From the NCBI GenBank assembly GCA_014841595.1, contig JACYUE010000002.1, positions 434,001-498,000 on the forward strand: a stretch of 64,000 nt of DNA, written 5' to 3'. This DNA comes from Oxalobacteraceae sp. CFBP 8761 (lineage in GTDB: Bacteria; Pseudomonadota; Gammaproteobacteria; Burkholderiales; Burkholderiaceae_D). A program made the translations under genes and the position numbers. The notes beneath the pieces were generated by a model. That model made no database searches and was not told the DNA's origin. It saw only the letters and a list, made by a program, of their open reading frames with translations. Shown here piece after piece: positions 43,054 to 52,790 of the stretch (within the stretch, counting starts at the first letter, position 1; every line of letters starts with the position of its first letter).

Positions 43054-45801
43054 TCAATCGGTAAAACAGGCGTGCCACAGGCGCAGTACGCTGTCGGGAT
43101 GGGCGCCCACCTGGGCCGGATCGACCCGGGTCTTGTCGTGCCCCTGCAGCCGCACGCTGTGCTGCAGCTTGCGCATCGCGCGATACGCAGCAGCAACCTG
43201 GCTGGCCAGGGCCGCGTCGATCAGGCCCAGTTCGCCGCACAGGTGCAGCAGGGCGATGTTGCCGACGTTGGCGGTCAGCTGCGGGTAGGTGTGTGCGTGG
43301 CGCAGCACCAGGTATTGCACGATGAACTCGATGTCGATCATGCCGCCCGCATCCTGCTTGAGGTCGAACTGGGTGCTGCGGTTCAGGTTCGCGTCATGCA
43401 TGCGTGCGCGCATCTGCACGACCTCGTTCTTCAGCACCGCTGCCTGGTCAGAGCGGTCCTTGCGCAGCACCTGTTCGCGGATCGCTTCAAAGCGCGCGCC
43501 GATGGCGGCGTCGCCGGCGCAAAAGCGCGCCCGCGTCAGCGCCTGGTGCTCCCAGACCCAGGCCGCCTCGCTCTGGTAGCGCTCGAAGGCAGCGATGGAC
43601 GACACCAGCATGCCGCTGGCGCCGTCCGGACGCAGGGCGATGTCGATGTCGAACAGGATGCCGGCCGGCGTGGGCGCCGTCATCCAGGTGATGAAGCGCT
43701 GGGCCAGCCGGGCGTACAGGGGCGGCGCGTCGCCGTCGTCGTCCTCGTACAGGAAGATCACATCCAGGTCGGACACATAGCCCAGCTCCTTGCCGCCCAG
43801 CTTGCCGTAGGCGATAACGGCAAAGCGCGGCACCTCGCGGTGGCGGCCATTGACCGCGCGCCAGGCGTGCGTGACCACCGCGCCGACGATGGTGTCGGCC
43901 AGCGCCGACAGGTGGTCGGCCAGGTGCTCGACCGACAGTTCGCCGGCCAGGTCCAGCGCCAGCAGGCGAAACAGTTGCGCATGGTGCGTCTCGCGCAGGA
44001 TGTCGAGCTGGCGCTCGGTGTCGCCGGCAGCGTCGGTCAGCTGCGTATCCAGGGTGGCCGCCAGTTGCGGCAGCGCTTCGGCGCCGGCGTTGCGGTCGTC
44101 CAGCAACTCGTCGAGCAGGATCGGGTGCTGGGTCAGGAACGTGGCAGCCCAGCCGCTGGCATTGATCATGCGGATCACGCGCTCGAGCGTGTGCGGATAT
44201 TCGGTCAGCAGCGCCAGATAGGCCGAGCGGCGCGCGATGGCCTCGAACAGGTCGAGCAGGCGCCCCAGCGTGGCGGCGTGGCTGCCCATGCCGGCATCCT
44301 TCACGACGGTGGCGATCAGGGGCAGGGCGGCCTCGACCAGCGCCAGCAGGCGCACGCGGCTGAAGTCGGGCAGGCTGGTCAGGCGCGCGCCCTGCAGCGT
44401 GGTGGTCAGGCGGCCGGCGGCGGCGCGCGTGTCGTTGAAGCCCAGCCCGGCCAGGCGCTCAGTCAGCGCGTCGAGGTTGTCCAGGTCGTCGACCAGCGCC
44501 GGCGCGTCGGGATCCTGGTCGGGCGCTTCCTTGTCGGCAAAGATGGCGTCGAACTGCTGCGCGACATAGGTGCGCTGCTCTTCCAGCAGCGCCAGAAGCG
44601 TGGCTTCATCGGGGCAACCCATCATCTGCGCCACGGTCAGGCGGTCGTCTTCGCTCGCCGGCAGCGTGTGGGTCTGGGCGTCTTCGAGGTATTGCAGGCG
44701 GTGTTCGAGGTTGCGCAGGAAGGTGTAGGCCGCCAGCAGGCGTTCGACGGTGTCGACCGTCAATAGCTCACGCTCGGCCAGCAGCAGCAGCGTCTTGCGC
44801 GTGGAGCGCTCGCGCAGCGCCGGATCGCGCCCGCCGCGGATCAGCTGGAAGACTTGCGCCAGAAACTCGATCTCGCGGATGCCGCCACGGCCCAGCTTGA
44901 CGTTGTGGCTGCGCTCGGGATGCAGGCGCTCCTGGCGTTTCACCTCGGCGCGGATCTGCGCGTGCATCGTGCGGATCGCGTCGATCACGCCGAAGTCCAG
45001 GTAGCGCCGGAAGATGAACGGCTGCACGATCGCGTCCAGCGCCGCGATGTCGTCCGGCTCGCCCGTGACGGCGCGTGCCTTGACCCACGCATAGCGCTCC
45101 CATTCGCGGCCCTGGACGATCAGGTATTCCTCGACCATGCCGAAGCTGGCTGCCAGCGGGCCCGACTTGCCGTTGGGGCGCAGCGCCATGTCGACCCGAA
45201 ACACGAAGCCGTCCTCGATCACTTCGGACAAGGCCGCGCTCAGGCGGCGCCCGAGACGGATGAAGAATTCGTGGTTCGACAGCTGGCGCTGGCCGGCCTC
45301 GGCGGCCGTGTCGCCGTCTTCCGGGTACACGAAGATCAGGTCGATATCCGACGATACATTGAGTTCGCCGCCACCCTGCTTGCCCATGGCCAGCACGATC
45401 AGGTGCTGCGGGCGGCCCGAATCCTCGCCCACCGGCATTCCGTGCGCCGCGACCAGTTCGGCCATCAGGCTGGCCACATGGGTCTGGATCGCGAAGTCAG
45501 CAAAGTCCGTCATCGCGGTGACGACTTCATCGAGGTCGGCCTGGCCGCCGAGATCGCGCGCAACGATGGTCGAGATCAACAGGTTGCGCACCCGGCGCAT
45601 CGCGCGCTCGAGTGGCAATCCTTTGGCCAGTTCGCCCTCCAGCAACGCGCGGAAATCGGCGTCGGCCAGCGATGCGGCGGACAGGCTGGCGAGCTGTTCT
45701 GCGCGCTCGGGCGCGGCGCCCAGCCAGCGCGCGACGAAACGCGACGCGGTGACAGGAACGGTGGATGGGACAGGCTGTGGTGCAGCGGAAACTTCGGTCA
45801 T
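43054..45801 (-). CDS. glnE: Glutamine synthetase adenylyltransferase/deadenylylase
   Basis: 915-residue bifunctional enzyme that adenylylates and de-adenylylates the regulatory Tyr of glutamine synthetase in response to PII and glutamine. It has two nucleotidyltransferase domains. The N-terminal one shows AMGKQGGGELNVSSDIDLIFVYP (about residue 145) and the C-terminal one AYGKLGGKELGYVSDLDVIFLYEDD (about 670); both keep the G-G-x-E-L and DxD residues. A helical GlnD/PII-responsive region lies between, with RHAHTYPQLTANVGNIALLH near the end. The ribosome site CAGGATCAACG precedes the ATG. Far from glnA (31 kb) but functionally part of the same circuit. Divergent from yhdP. Confidence 0.96.
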   Translation of the reverse strand: MTEVSAAPQPVPSTVPVTASRFVARWLGAAPERAEQLASLSAASLADADFRALLEGELAKGLPLERAMRRVRNLLISTIVARDLGGQADLDEVVTAMTDFADFAIQTHVASLMAELVAAHGMPVGEDSGRPQHLIVLAMGKQGGGELNVSSDIDLIFVYPEDGDTAAEAGQRQLSNHEFFIRLGRRLSAALSEVIEDGFVFRVDMALRPNGKSGPLAASFGMVEEYLIVQGREWERYAWVKARAVTGEPDDIAALDAIVQPFIFRRYLDFGVIDAIRTMHAQIRAEVKRQERLHPERSHNVKLGRGGIREIEFLAQVFQLIRGGRDPALRERSTRKTLLLLAERELLTVDTVERLLAAYTFLRNLEHRLQYLEDAQTHTLPASEDDRLTVAQMMGCPDEATLLALLEEQRTYVAQQFDAIFADKEAPDQDPDAPALVDDLDNLDALTERLAGLGFNDTRAAAGRLTTTLQGARLTSLPDFSRVRLLALVEAALPLIATVVKDAGMGSHAATLGRLLDLFEAIARRSAYLALLTEYPHTLERVIRMINASGWAATFLTQHPILLDELLDDRNAGAEALPQLAATLDTQLTDAAGDTERQLDILRETHHAQLFRLLALDLAGELSVEHLADHLSALADTIVGAVVTHAWRAVNGRHREVPRFAVIAYGKLGGKELGYVSDLDVIFLYEDDDGDAPPLYARLAQRFITWMTAPTPAGILFDIDIALRPDGASGMLVSSIAAFERYQSEAAWVWEHQALTRARFCAGDAAIGARFEAIREQVLRKDRSDQAAVLKNEVVQMRARMHDANLNRSTQFDLKQDAGGMIDIEFIVQYLVLRHAHTYPQLTANVGNIALLHLCGELGLIDAALASQVAAAYRAMRKLQHSVRLQGHDKTRVDPAQVGAHPDSVLRLWHACFTD

Positions 45802-46009
45802 CGTTGATCCTGGGAAACGCGATGGATGGCCGTTTCAATAGGCCATTAGTCGGGGCCGGCAGGCAGTCGATGCGTTAAAATGGCCCGCTAACAGGCCGTC
45901 GCTGCTGCCCGGGTCAGCACCGATGGTAAGGTAGACGCCGCAACGCACGCAAGCGACCTGTTTTTTTGAGCTGTACATTTTTCGGCGAGCCTTTGTTATT
46001 AGCACCTTG

Positions 46010-49000
46010 ATGCACAACCCGGATCCGCAGGCGACGTCCGCGTCCCGGCCGCTGGCCGTACGCTGGCGCCGGCTGCGCGCGTGCTATCGCTTCGCGAACC
46101 TGACCTCGCACCATGTGCTGGGCTTTGCGGTCAAGCTGCTGCTGATCGTGTATTTCGCGCTGGCCGTGCTGTTCCTGGTGCTGCGCTACGCCATCCTTCC
46201 CAACATCGACCTGTACAAGAGCGACATCGAGCGCGTGGCCGGCAATGCGCTCGGCAGCCGCGTCACGATCTCGCAGCTGGCGGCGTCCTGGCATGGCATG
46301 CGCCCGGCGTTGTCGCTGCGCGACGTGCGCCTGCACGACCGCCGGGGCCGCCAAGTACTGGCCTTGCCGCAAGTCAACGCCACGGTCGGCTGGTGGAGCA
46401 TCGCCGCGCTCGAACCCCGGTTTGCGTCGCTCGAAATCATCGGCCCGCGCCTGGCCGTGCGGCGCGGCCGCGACGGCGTGCTGGTCGTGGCCGGCGTGCG
46501 GCTCGAGCAGCAGCAGGGCAATGGCACCGGCGCCGACTGGCTGCTGCGCCAGCGCGACATCGTCATCCGCAATGGCCGCGTCGACTGGCTCGACGAATTG
46601 CGCGGCACGCCGCCGCTGGCGCTGCAGGGCGTCACGCTGGCGCTGCTCAACCGCTGGGGTGCGCACCACCTGGCGCTGACGGCCACGCCGCCGGCGCGGC
46701 TGGGCGGCCCGGTCGACATCCGCGCGCGCTTCCGGCACCGCTTCGGCCAGCAGCCGTCCGATGTCACGCGCTGGAAGGGCGAGCTGTACGCCGACCTGCG
46801 CGACGTCGATCTGGGCGCCTGGAAGCGCTTCGTCGATTATCCGATCCAGCTCGAACGGGGCCGTGGCTCGCTGCGCACCTGGATCAACGTCGACCAGGCC
46901 CGCCTGGCGGGTTTCACCGCCGACCTGGCGCTGGCCGGCGTGAATGCGCGCCTGGGCCCGGACATCGCGCCGCTGCAACTGGCGCGCGTGTCGGGCCGCC
47001 TGAGCGCGCGTGAAACACTGTTGACCGGCAAAGGCGATGGCAAGCCCACCTTCGGCGCGAACGGCCACGCGCTGCGGCTCGACAATTTCACGGTGGTGGC
47101 GCGCGATGGCCGCGCCTTGCCGCCGGCCACGCTCGAACAAACCTGGCGGCCCGCCGCCGATGGCAAGCCCGAGCAAGGCACGCTGCGCGCGCAGGGCCTC
47201 GATATCGGCGCGCTGGCGGCGCTGGCCCAGTACCTGCCGATCTCGCCCGTGCAGCGCGGCCTGCTGGCCGATTACGCGCCGCGCGGCCAGTTGCAGGATG
47301 TCCGCGTCGAATGGGATGGGCGCTATCCCGGCGTGACGGGCTGGCGCATTCGCGGCGATGTGGCCGGGCTGGCGCTCAAAGCCCAGGCTGCGCGCCCGGG
47401 GCGCCCCGCCACGCCCGGCTTCGAAAACCTGAGCGGCCGCATCGACGCCAACGAGCGCGCCGGCAGCGTCAAGCTCGATTCGCAGCAATTTGCCTTGAAT
47501 ATGCCGGCCTGGTTCGCCGAACCGCGCATGCCGTTCGACCGCCTGGTGCTGGATGCGCGCTGGCAGTTTGACGCGGGCCGGCAGTTGCAGGTCGATATCG
47601 ACGACCTGGACTTCGCGCAAGGCGCGTTCAAGGGCTCGGTCTCGGGCCGCCACACCATGCCGCTCACGCCCGGCCACGGGCCAGGGACGGCCGACTTCAC
47701 CGGCAGCCTCGACGGGTTCCCGATCAACAGGATCGGCGCCTTCCTGCCGCTGGCCACGCCACACGGCCTGCACGACTGGCTGGTGGGCGCGCTGCAGGGC
47801 GGCCAGCTGCACGACACCACGCTGCGCCTGCGCGGCGACCTCGCGCAGTTTCCATTCAAGGCTGCCGACACCGGCGAATTCCGCGTCGCCGGCCGCCTGG
47901 CCGGCGCGCGGCTCGAATATGCCCCTGGCCACCGCCATCCGGACGGCACGCCGCTGTGGCCGCTGGCCGAAGCGATCGACGGGCGCATCGTGTTCGACCG
48001 CGCGCGCATGGAAATCAACGGCAAGACCCTGCGCACGCTGGGCGTGGCGCTGTCGAACGTCAAGGCCGTGATCCCCGACCTGGGCGCGCATGACAAGATG
48101 ATGCTGGAAATCGATGGCGCCGGCGCCGGGCCGCTGCAGGAATTCCTGCGCTACGTGGCCGCCACGCCGGTGCTGGGCTGGATCGGCCACTTCACCGAGG
48201 ACACGCAGGGCACCGGCAACGCAAAGCTCGACCTGAAGCTGCGCCTGCCGCTGTCGCACATGAACGAAGCAAAAGTGCAGGGCAGTCTGCAGTTGCAGGG
48301 CAACGACGTGGTGCTGTTCCCCGAGTTGCCGGCGCTGCAGAATGCCCATGGCAAGATCGCGTTCCACGACCACGGCTTTGGCCTGGAAGGCGTCGGCGCC
48401 GATTTCCTGGGCGCGCCGCTGGCAGTGGGCGGTGGCACGACGCCCGAGGGCAGCACGCGCGTGACGCTGGCCGGCACGCTGTCGGCCGAGGGCATGCGCC
48501 GCACCGCACCGGTGCCGGCACTGGGCCGCCTGGCCGAACGCCTGTCGGGCAGCACGCCGTATCGGGGCGAGATTGTCGTCAAGGCCGGGCATCGCACGAT
48601 CACGATCGATTCGGCGCTGGCCGGACTGGGCATCGAACTGCCGGCGCCCCTGAACAAGGTGCAGGACGCGAACTTGCCCCTGCACTTCGTGCTCGAGGGC
48701 GAGCCGACCGTCGAGGGCCTGGCGCGCGATGTCATCCGCGTCGGCGTGGGGCAGGGCCTGGCCGCGCGGTACGAACGCGAAAAGCAGGGCAAGGGCGCCT
48801 GGCGCGTGACCCATGGCGGCATTGGCGTCAACGTGCCGGCGCCGCGCCCGGATCAGGGCCTGATGGTGCACCTGGACATGAAGGCACTGAACGTCGACCA
48901 CTGGCTGGCGGCGGGCCGCGCCATTGCCGGCATGGACGTCAAGTCGGCTGCCCCGGCAGCGGATGCGACCCCCGCCAGCGGCGCCGATGTCACCCAGTAC

Positions 49001-50137
49001 GTGCTGCCGGCGGTGGTAGCCGGCCGGGTCAGCGAACTGACGGTCGGCGAGCGGCGCATGGCCGACGTGGTCATTGGCGCCACCCATGTGGGCGACACGT
49101 GGCGCGCCAACCTGCATTCGCGCCAGGCCAGTGGCTATCTGACCTGGGCCGAGACGCCCAGCGGCCTGGGCAAGGTCACGGCGCGCCTGGCGTCGCTCGT
49201 GATCCCCGAATCGGCCGAAGCCGAGGTCAAGGACCTGCTCGAGTCGAACAAGGGCGCCACGGCCAGCATTCCGTCGCTCGACATCGTGGCCGAGCGCTTC
49301 GAGCTGTTCAACAAGAACCTGGGGCGCCTGGAACTGAACGCCAGCAATGTGCGGGCGCTGGCCGGGCGCGAGTGGCGCATCGACCGGCTGGCGCTGAGCA
49401 ATCCCGATGGCAAGCTGAATGCGTCGGGCCGCTGGCTGACCAAGGATGGCAAGAGCAATACCAGCCTGAACTTCGCGCTCGACATGGACAATGCGGGGCG
49501 CCTGCTCGACCGCGTGGGCTTCCCGGACACGATCGGGCGCGGCAACGGCTACCTGCGCGGTGACATCTCATGGGCCGGCCTGCCGTATGCGATGGACATC
49601 CCGAGCCTGTCGGGCCAGATCGAGATGAACGTGGAGTCGGGCCAGTTCCTCAAGCAGGACCCGGGCGCGGCCAAGCTGCTGGGCGTGCTCAGTCTGCAAG
49701 CGCTGCCGCGCCTGCTCAAGCTCGACTTTCATGACGTGTTTTCCGATGGCCTGGCATTCGACGGCATCACGGCCAACGCGCTGATCACGCGCGGCGTGGC
49801 GCGCACCGATAACCTCAGGATGCATGGCGTGGCAGCGACCGTCCTGATGAACGGTACGGCCGATATCGCCAACGAGTCGACCAATCTGCGCGTGGTCGTG
49901 ATCCCGGAATTCAATCTGGGCACCGGCCCGCTCGTGTACGGCCTGGCCGTCAATCCGGTGCTGGGCCTGGGCGGCTATCTGGCCCAGCTGTTCCTGCGCG
50001 CACCGGTGATGAAGGCGCTGACCTACCAGATGCAGGTGACAGGACCGTGGAAATCGCCGACCATTACCAAAATCCCCAACGGACCTGACAATATCCCTGT
50101 CAGCACGCCAGCCGCCCCCACCGCCAGCAAGGAATGA
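46010..50137 (+). CDS. yhdP: YhdP-family AsmA-like inner-membrane protein
   Basis: 1375-residue protein of the YhdP/AsmA2 (TIGR02099) family, thought to form a long hydrophobic-groove bridge for phospholipid transport to the outer membrane in Gram-negatives. There is one N-terminal membrane segment (about 42-64, LGFAVKLLLIVYFALAVLFLVLRYAI). A long periplasmic region rich in beta-strands follows, with the family's start LPNIDLYKSDIERVAGNALGSRVTISQLAASWHGMRPAL. The end, NLRVVVIPEFNLGTGPLVYGLAVNPVLGLGGYLAQLFLRAPVMKALTYQMQVTGPWKSP, is the conserved C-terminal signature. The ATG at 46010 is preceded by an in-frame TTG. The ribosome site is weak. The nitrilase gene begins one base after the stop, and tldD follows. 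Confidence 0.92.
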   Translation: MHNPDPQATSASRPLAVRWRRLRACYRFANLTSHHVLGFAVKLLLIVYFALAVLFLVLRYAILPNIDLYKSDIERVAGNALGSRVTISQLAASWHGMRPALSLRDVRLHDRRGRQVLALPQVNATVGWWSIAALEPRFASLEIIGPRLAVRRGRDGVLVVAGVRLEQQQGNGTGADWLLRQRDIVIRNGRVDWLDELRGTPPLALQGVTLALLNRWGAHHLALTATPPARLGGPVDIRARFRHRFGQQPSDVTRWKGELYADLRDVDLGAWKRFVDYPIQLERGRGSLRTWINVDQARLAGFTADLALAGVNARLGPDIAPLQLARVSGRLSARETLLTGKGDGKPTFGANGHALRLDNFTVVARDGRALPPATLEQTWRPAADGKPEQGTLRAQGLDIGALAALAQYLPISPVQRGLLADYAPRGQLQDVRVEWDGRYPGVTGWRIRGDVAGLALKAQAARPGRPATPGFENLSGRIDANERAGSVKLDSQQFALNMPAWFAEPRMPFDRLVLDARWQFDAGRQLQVDIDDLDFAQGAFKGSVSGRHTMPLTPGHGPGTADFTGSLDGFPINRIGAFLPLATPHGLHDWLVGALQGGQLHDTTLRLRGDLAQFPFKAADTGEFRVAGRLAGARLEYAPGHRHPDGTPLWPLAEAIDGRIVFDRARMEINGKTLRTLGVALSNVKAVIPDLGAHDKMMLEIDGAGAGPLQEFLRYVAATPVLGWIGHFTEDTQGTGNAKLDLKLRLPLSHMNEAKVQGSLQLQGNDVVLFPELPALQNAHGKIAFHDHGFGLEGVGADFLGAPLAVGGGTTPEGSTRVTLAGTLSAEGMRRTAPVPALGRLAERLSGSTPYRGEIVVKAGHRTITIDSALAGLGIELPAPLNKVQDANLPLHFVLEGEPTVEGLARDVIRVGVGQGLAARYEREKQGKGAWRVTHGGIGVNVPAPRPDQGLMVHLDMKALNVDHWLAAGRAIAGMDVKSAAPAADATPASGADVTQYVLPAVVAGRVSELTVGERRMADVVIGATHVGDTWRANLHSRQASGYLTWAETPSGLGKVTARLASLVIPESAEAEVKDLLESNKGATASIPSLDIVAERFELFNKNLGRLELNASNVRALAGREWRIDRLALSNPDGKLNASGRWLTKDGKSNTSLNFALDMDNAGRLLDRVGFPDTIGRGNGYLRGDISWAGLPYAMDIPSLSGQIEMNVESGQFLKQDPGAAKLLGVLSLQALPRLLKLDFHDVFSDGLAFDGITANALITRGVARTDNLRMHGVAATVLMNGTADIANESTNLRVVVIPEFNLGTGPLVYGLAVNPVLGLGGYLAQLFLRAPVMKALTYQMQVTGPWKSPTITKIPNGPDNIPVSTPAAPTASKE

Positions 50138-50138
50138 C

Positions 50139-50936
50139 ATGACGACCGTAGCCGCGATCCAGATGGTTTCCACTCCTGATCTTGAAGACAACCTGGTCAC
50201 CGTACGCCGCCTCGTGGCCGAGGCCGCCGGGAAGGGCGCCACGCTCGTGGCCTTGCCCGAGTACTGGCCGATCATGGGCATGACCGATGTCGACAAGGTG
50301 GCGCTGGCCGAAGACCCGGGCGCCGGCCCGATCCAGGCATGCATGGCCGAACTGGCGCGCGAGCACGGCATCTGGCTGGTCGGCGGCACGCTGCCGATCG
50401 TCTCGCCGAGCGCGGGCAAGGTGCTCAACACCACGCTCGTGTATGACCCGCAGGGCGTGTCGATGAGCCGCTACGACAAGATCCACCTGTTCGGCTTCAA
50501 CAAGGGTGCGGAATCGTACGACGAGGCCCGTACCATCGTGCCGGGCGATACGGTGGGCGTGTTCGATGCGCCGTTCGGCCGCGTCGGATTGTCGGTGTGC
50601 TACGACCTGCGCTTTCCCGAGCTGTACCGCGCGATGGGCGAATGCGCACTGATCATCGTGCCCGCCGCCTTTACCTACACCACCGGCCGCGCGCACTGGG
50701 AAGTGCTGCTGCGGGCGCGCGCCATCGAGAACCAGTGCTATGTGCTGGCTGCGGCCCAGGGCGGCATGCACGTGAATGGCCGCCGCACTTGGGGCCACAG
50801 CATGCTGGTCGACCCGTGGGGCGAGGTCAAGGCGGTGCTGCCGGAAGGCGAGGGCGTGATTGCGGGCGAACTCGATCCGGCGTTCCTGCGCGGTGTACGC
50901 GACAGCCTGCCGGCGTTGCGGCACCGGAAGATGTAA
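50139..50936 (+). CDS. Carbon-nitrogen hydrolase, Nit1/deaminated-glutathione amidase type
   Basis: 265-residue nitrilase-superfamily amidase. The catalytic triad is Glu in LVALPEYWP, Lys in SRYDKIHLF and Cys in [16 protein letters not shown]. The spacing and the sequence around [10 protein letters not shown] place it in the Nit1/YafV-like group that clears deaminated glutathione, rather than in true nitrilases. The ribosome site AAGGAATGAC overlaps the yhdP stop, so translation is coupled. It lies in the run yhdP-nit-tldD. Substrate assignment is by family resemblance. Confidence 0.9.
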   Translation: MTTVAAIQMVSTPDLEDNLVTVRRLVAEAAGKGATLVALPEYWPIMGMTDVDKVALAEDPGAGPIQACMAELAREHGIWLVGGTLPIVSPSAGKVLNTTLVYDPQGVSMSRYDKIHLFGFNKGAESYDEARTIVPGDTVGVFDAPFGRVGLSVCYDLRFPELYRAMGECALIIVPAAFTYTTGRAHWEVLLRARAIENQCYVLAAAQGGMHVNGRRTWGHSMLVDPWGEVKAVLPEGEGVIAGELDPAFLRGVRDSLPALRHRKM

Positions 50937-51026
50937 AACCGGCGTCGCCTGTACCGGGCGCAGCGATGCGAATAAACGGGATATGGCACAATGCCCGTTC
51001 CAACCGAACGCATGAATCGACCCACA

Positions 51027-52487
51027 ATGACGCCATTCGAACCGAACCTGTCCTCCATCGCTGTTGCCCGCGACGTCCTCCTGACGCCATTCGGCCTGGA
51101 CGAAGACAAGCTGCTGCGCGCGCTGGGGACGATGTTCACGCACAAGGTCGACTATGCCGACCTGTACTTCCAGTTCACCAAGAGCGAAGGCTGGAGTCTC
51201 GAAGAAGGCATCGTCAAGAGCGGCAGCTTTTCGATCGACCAGGGCGTTGGCGTACGCGCCGTGTCGGGTGAAAAGACGGCGTTCGCGTATTCCGATGAGA
51301 TTTCCGAACAGGCGCTGCTGGACGCTGCCGCCGCCACGCGCACGATCGGGCGCCAGGGCGCCGGGCGCATCAAGATCGCGCGCAGCACCCAGCACAGCGG
51401 CGGGCGTTCGCTGTACCTGCCCAACGATCCGCTGGCCTCGCTTGATGCGACGGCCAAGGTGACGCTGCTCGAGCGCGTCGAAAAGATGGCGCGCGCGAAA
51501 GACCCGCGTGTGGTGCAGGTGATGGCGGGCCTGGCCGGTGAATACGATGTCGTGCTGGTGCTGCGCAGCGACGGCGTATTGGCGGCCGATATCCGGCCGC
51601 TGGTGCGCGTGTCGGTGACCGTCATCGCCGAGCAGAACGGGCGACGTGAAGTGGGTTCGTCCGGCGGCGGCGGGCGCTTCGACTATGGTTACTTTACCGA
51701 CGAGGTGCTCGACCGCTATGCGACCGATGCCGTCAAGGCAGCTTGCGTGAACCTGGAAGCGCGGCCGGCGCCGGCCGGCCCGATGACGATCGTGCTGGGC
51801 CCGGGCTGGCCCGGCGTGCTGCTGCACGAAGCCGTCGGCCACGGCCTCGAGGGCGACTTCAACCGCAAAGGCTCGTCGTCATATGCCGGCATGATCGGCG
51901 AGCGCGTCGCCGCCAAGGGCGTCACCATCGTCGACGACGGCACGCTGCAGGACCGCCGCGGCTCGCTCAATGTCGATGACGAAGGCAATCCGACCCAGTG
52001 CACGACGCTGATCGAGGACGGCATCCTGAAAGGCTACATCCAGGACACGATGAACGCGCGCCTGATGAAGATGCCCGTCACCGGCAACGCGCGCCGCGAA
52101 TCGTTCGCGCACCTGCCGATGCCGCGCATGACCAATACTTATATGCTCGCCGGCGACAAGGACCCGCAGGAAATCCTGGCCTCGGTCAAGAACGGCCTGT
52201 ATGCGGTGAACTTTGGCGGCGGCCAGGTCGACATCACGAACGGCAAGTTCGTGTTTTCGGCCAGCGAGGCCTACATGATCGAAGACGGCAAGGTCACGTA
52301 TCCGGTCAAGGGTGCAACGCTGATCGGCAATGGCCCCGAAGTGATGAACCGCATCTCGATGATCGGCAACGACATGCGTCTGGATTCGGGCGTGGGCGTG
52401 TGCGGCAAGGAAGGCCAGAGCGTGCCGGTGGGCGTGGGCCAGCCGACCCTGCGCATCGATGGCGTGACGGTCGGCGGCACGGCTTGA
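51027..52487 (+). CDS. tldD: TldD metalloprotease subunit
   Basis: 486-residue subunit of the TldD/TldE (PmbA) protease, a cytoplasmic enzyme that digests unfolded peptides and trims microcin-type precursors. The metal/catalytic motif HEAVGH is at about 267-272 in [70 protein letters not shown] is the conserved C-terminal part, ending [22 protein letters not shown]. The start is uncertain: ATGs at 50991, 51012 and 51027 are in frame and none has a good ribosome site; 51027 gives the family length. Its partner pmbA is not in the window. Terminal gene of the yhdP-nit-tldD run. Confidence 0.94.
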   Translation: MTPFEPNLSSIAVARDVLLTPFGLDEDKLLRALGTMFTHKVDYADLYFQFTKSEGWSLEEGIVKSGSFSIDQGVGVRAVSGEKTAFAYSDEISEQALLDAAAATRTIGRQGAGRIKIARSTQHSGGRSLYLPNDPLASLDATAKVTLLERVEKMARAKDPRVVQVMAGLAGEYDVVLVLRSDGVLAADIRPLVRVSVTVIAEQNGRREVGSSGGGGRFDYGYFTDEVLDRYATDAVKAACVNLEARPAPAGPMTIVLGPGWPGVLLHEAVGHGLEGDFNRKGSSSYAGMIGERVAAKGVTIVDDGTLQDRRGSLNVDDEGNPTQCTTLIEDGILKGYIQDTMNARLMKMPVTGNARRESFAHLPMPRMTNTYMLAGDKDPQEILASVKNGLYAVNFGGGQVDITNGKFVFSASEAYMIEDGKVTYPVKGATLIGNGPEVMNRISMIGNDMRLDSGVGVCGKEGQSVPVGVGQPTLRIDGVTVGGTA

Positions 52488-52552
52488 GCCTGTAGTGCTG
52501 TGGTATGCGGTAACAAGCTGTCTGTACAAGCCGTCATCGACGGATAAAGGGC

Positions 52553-52582
52553 TTGCCAAGTTTTGCGGGTTGTTGTTATAGT
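52553..52582 (+). promoter_or_regulatory. Candidate promoter of the aroG leader transcript
   Basis: -35 TTGCCA (52553-52558) and -10 TATAGT (52577-52582), 18-base spacing, each one base from consensus. Transcription would start near 52589, about 19 bases before the leader-peptide ATG. Confidence 0.65.
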
Positions 52583-52607
52583 CAGTTGACCAAACACGGA
52601 CGACATC

Positions 52608-52691
52608 ATGCGCCACGCTTTCTTTACCCGCTTTTTTTACTTTAGCCATTCCAGCCTCAGGCGGTGGAACAGCAGCGGGTACGCGCAGTAA
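52608..52691 (+). CDS. aroG leader peptide, Phe/Tyr-rich (attenuation peptide)
   Basis: A 27-codon open frame ending in TAA. Residues 5-12 read FFTRFFYF: five Phe and one Tyr in eight codons, an extreme run in a chromosome of this composition. One Trp (residue 20) and another Tyr (residue 25) follow. It has the hallmarks of a transcription-attenuation leader such as enterobacterial pheL: short, just after a promoter, rich in codons for the end product, and followed by alternative hairpins and a U-tract terminator before a biosynthetic gene. The ribosome site is weak (ACGGACGACATC). It is too short for routine gene finding. Confidence 0.82.
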   Translation: MRHAFFTRFFYFSHSSLRRWNSSGYAQ

Positions 52692-52738
52692 AAGTCCCGG
52701 CAGCATCCAGACAAACCGCCAGCAATGGCGGTTTTTTT
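52649..52738 (+). promoter_or_regulatory. Phe/Tyr attenuator of aroG (competing hairpins)
   Basis: Four pairing segments are readable. Segments 1 and 2 form a hairpin with TTCCA (52649-52653) and CC pairing to GG and TGGAA (ending 52669). Segments 3 and 4 are the terminator (52713-52738). GGCGGT in segment 2 (52660-52665) is also exactly complementary to ACCGCC in segment 3 (52715-52720), giving an antiterminator. A ribosome stalled on the Phe/Tyr codons (52620-52643) would cover segment 1 and free segment 2 to pair with 3, allowing aroG transcription when charged tRNA is scarce. The pairing was worked out by hand. Confidence 0.72.
52713..52738 (+). terminator. Intrinsic terminator of the aroG attenuator
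   Basis: AAACCGCCA and TGGCGGTTT pair around a GCAA tetraloop, followed by a T-run. It lies between the leader peptide stop and the aroG ATG, with no gene to end before it except the leader. Confidence 0.85.
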
Positions 52739-52790
52739 ATTTTCAGACGGTATAAAACCAAACTCAACCGAGCACGAAAGAGAGTCCAGC

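Noticed and set aside
45914..49117. Long minus-strand open frame opposite yhdP
   Set aside because: Gln/Arg/Ala/His-rich antisense translation; YhdP on the plus strand has its membrane anchor and conserved ends.
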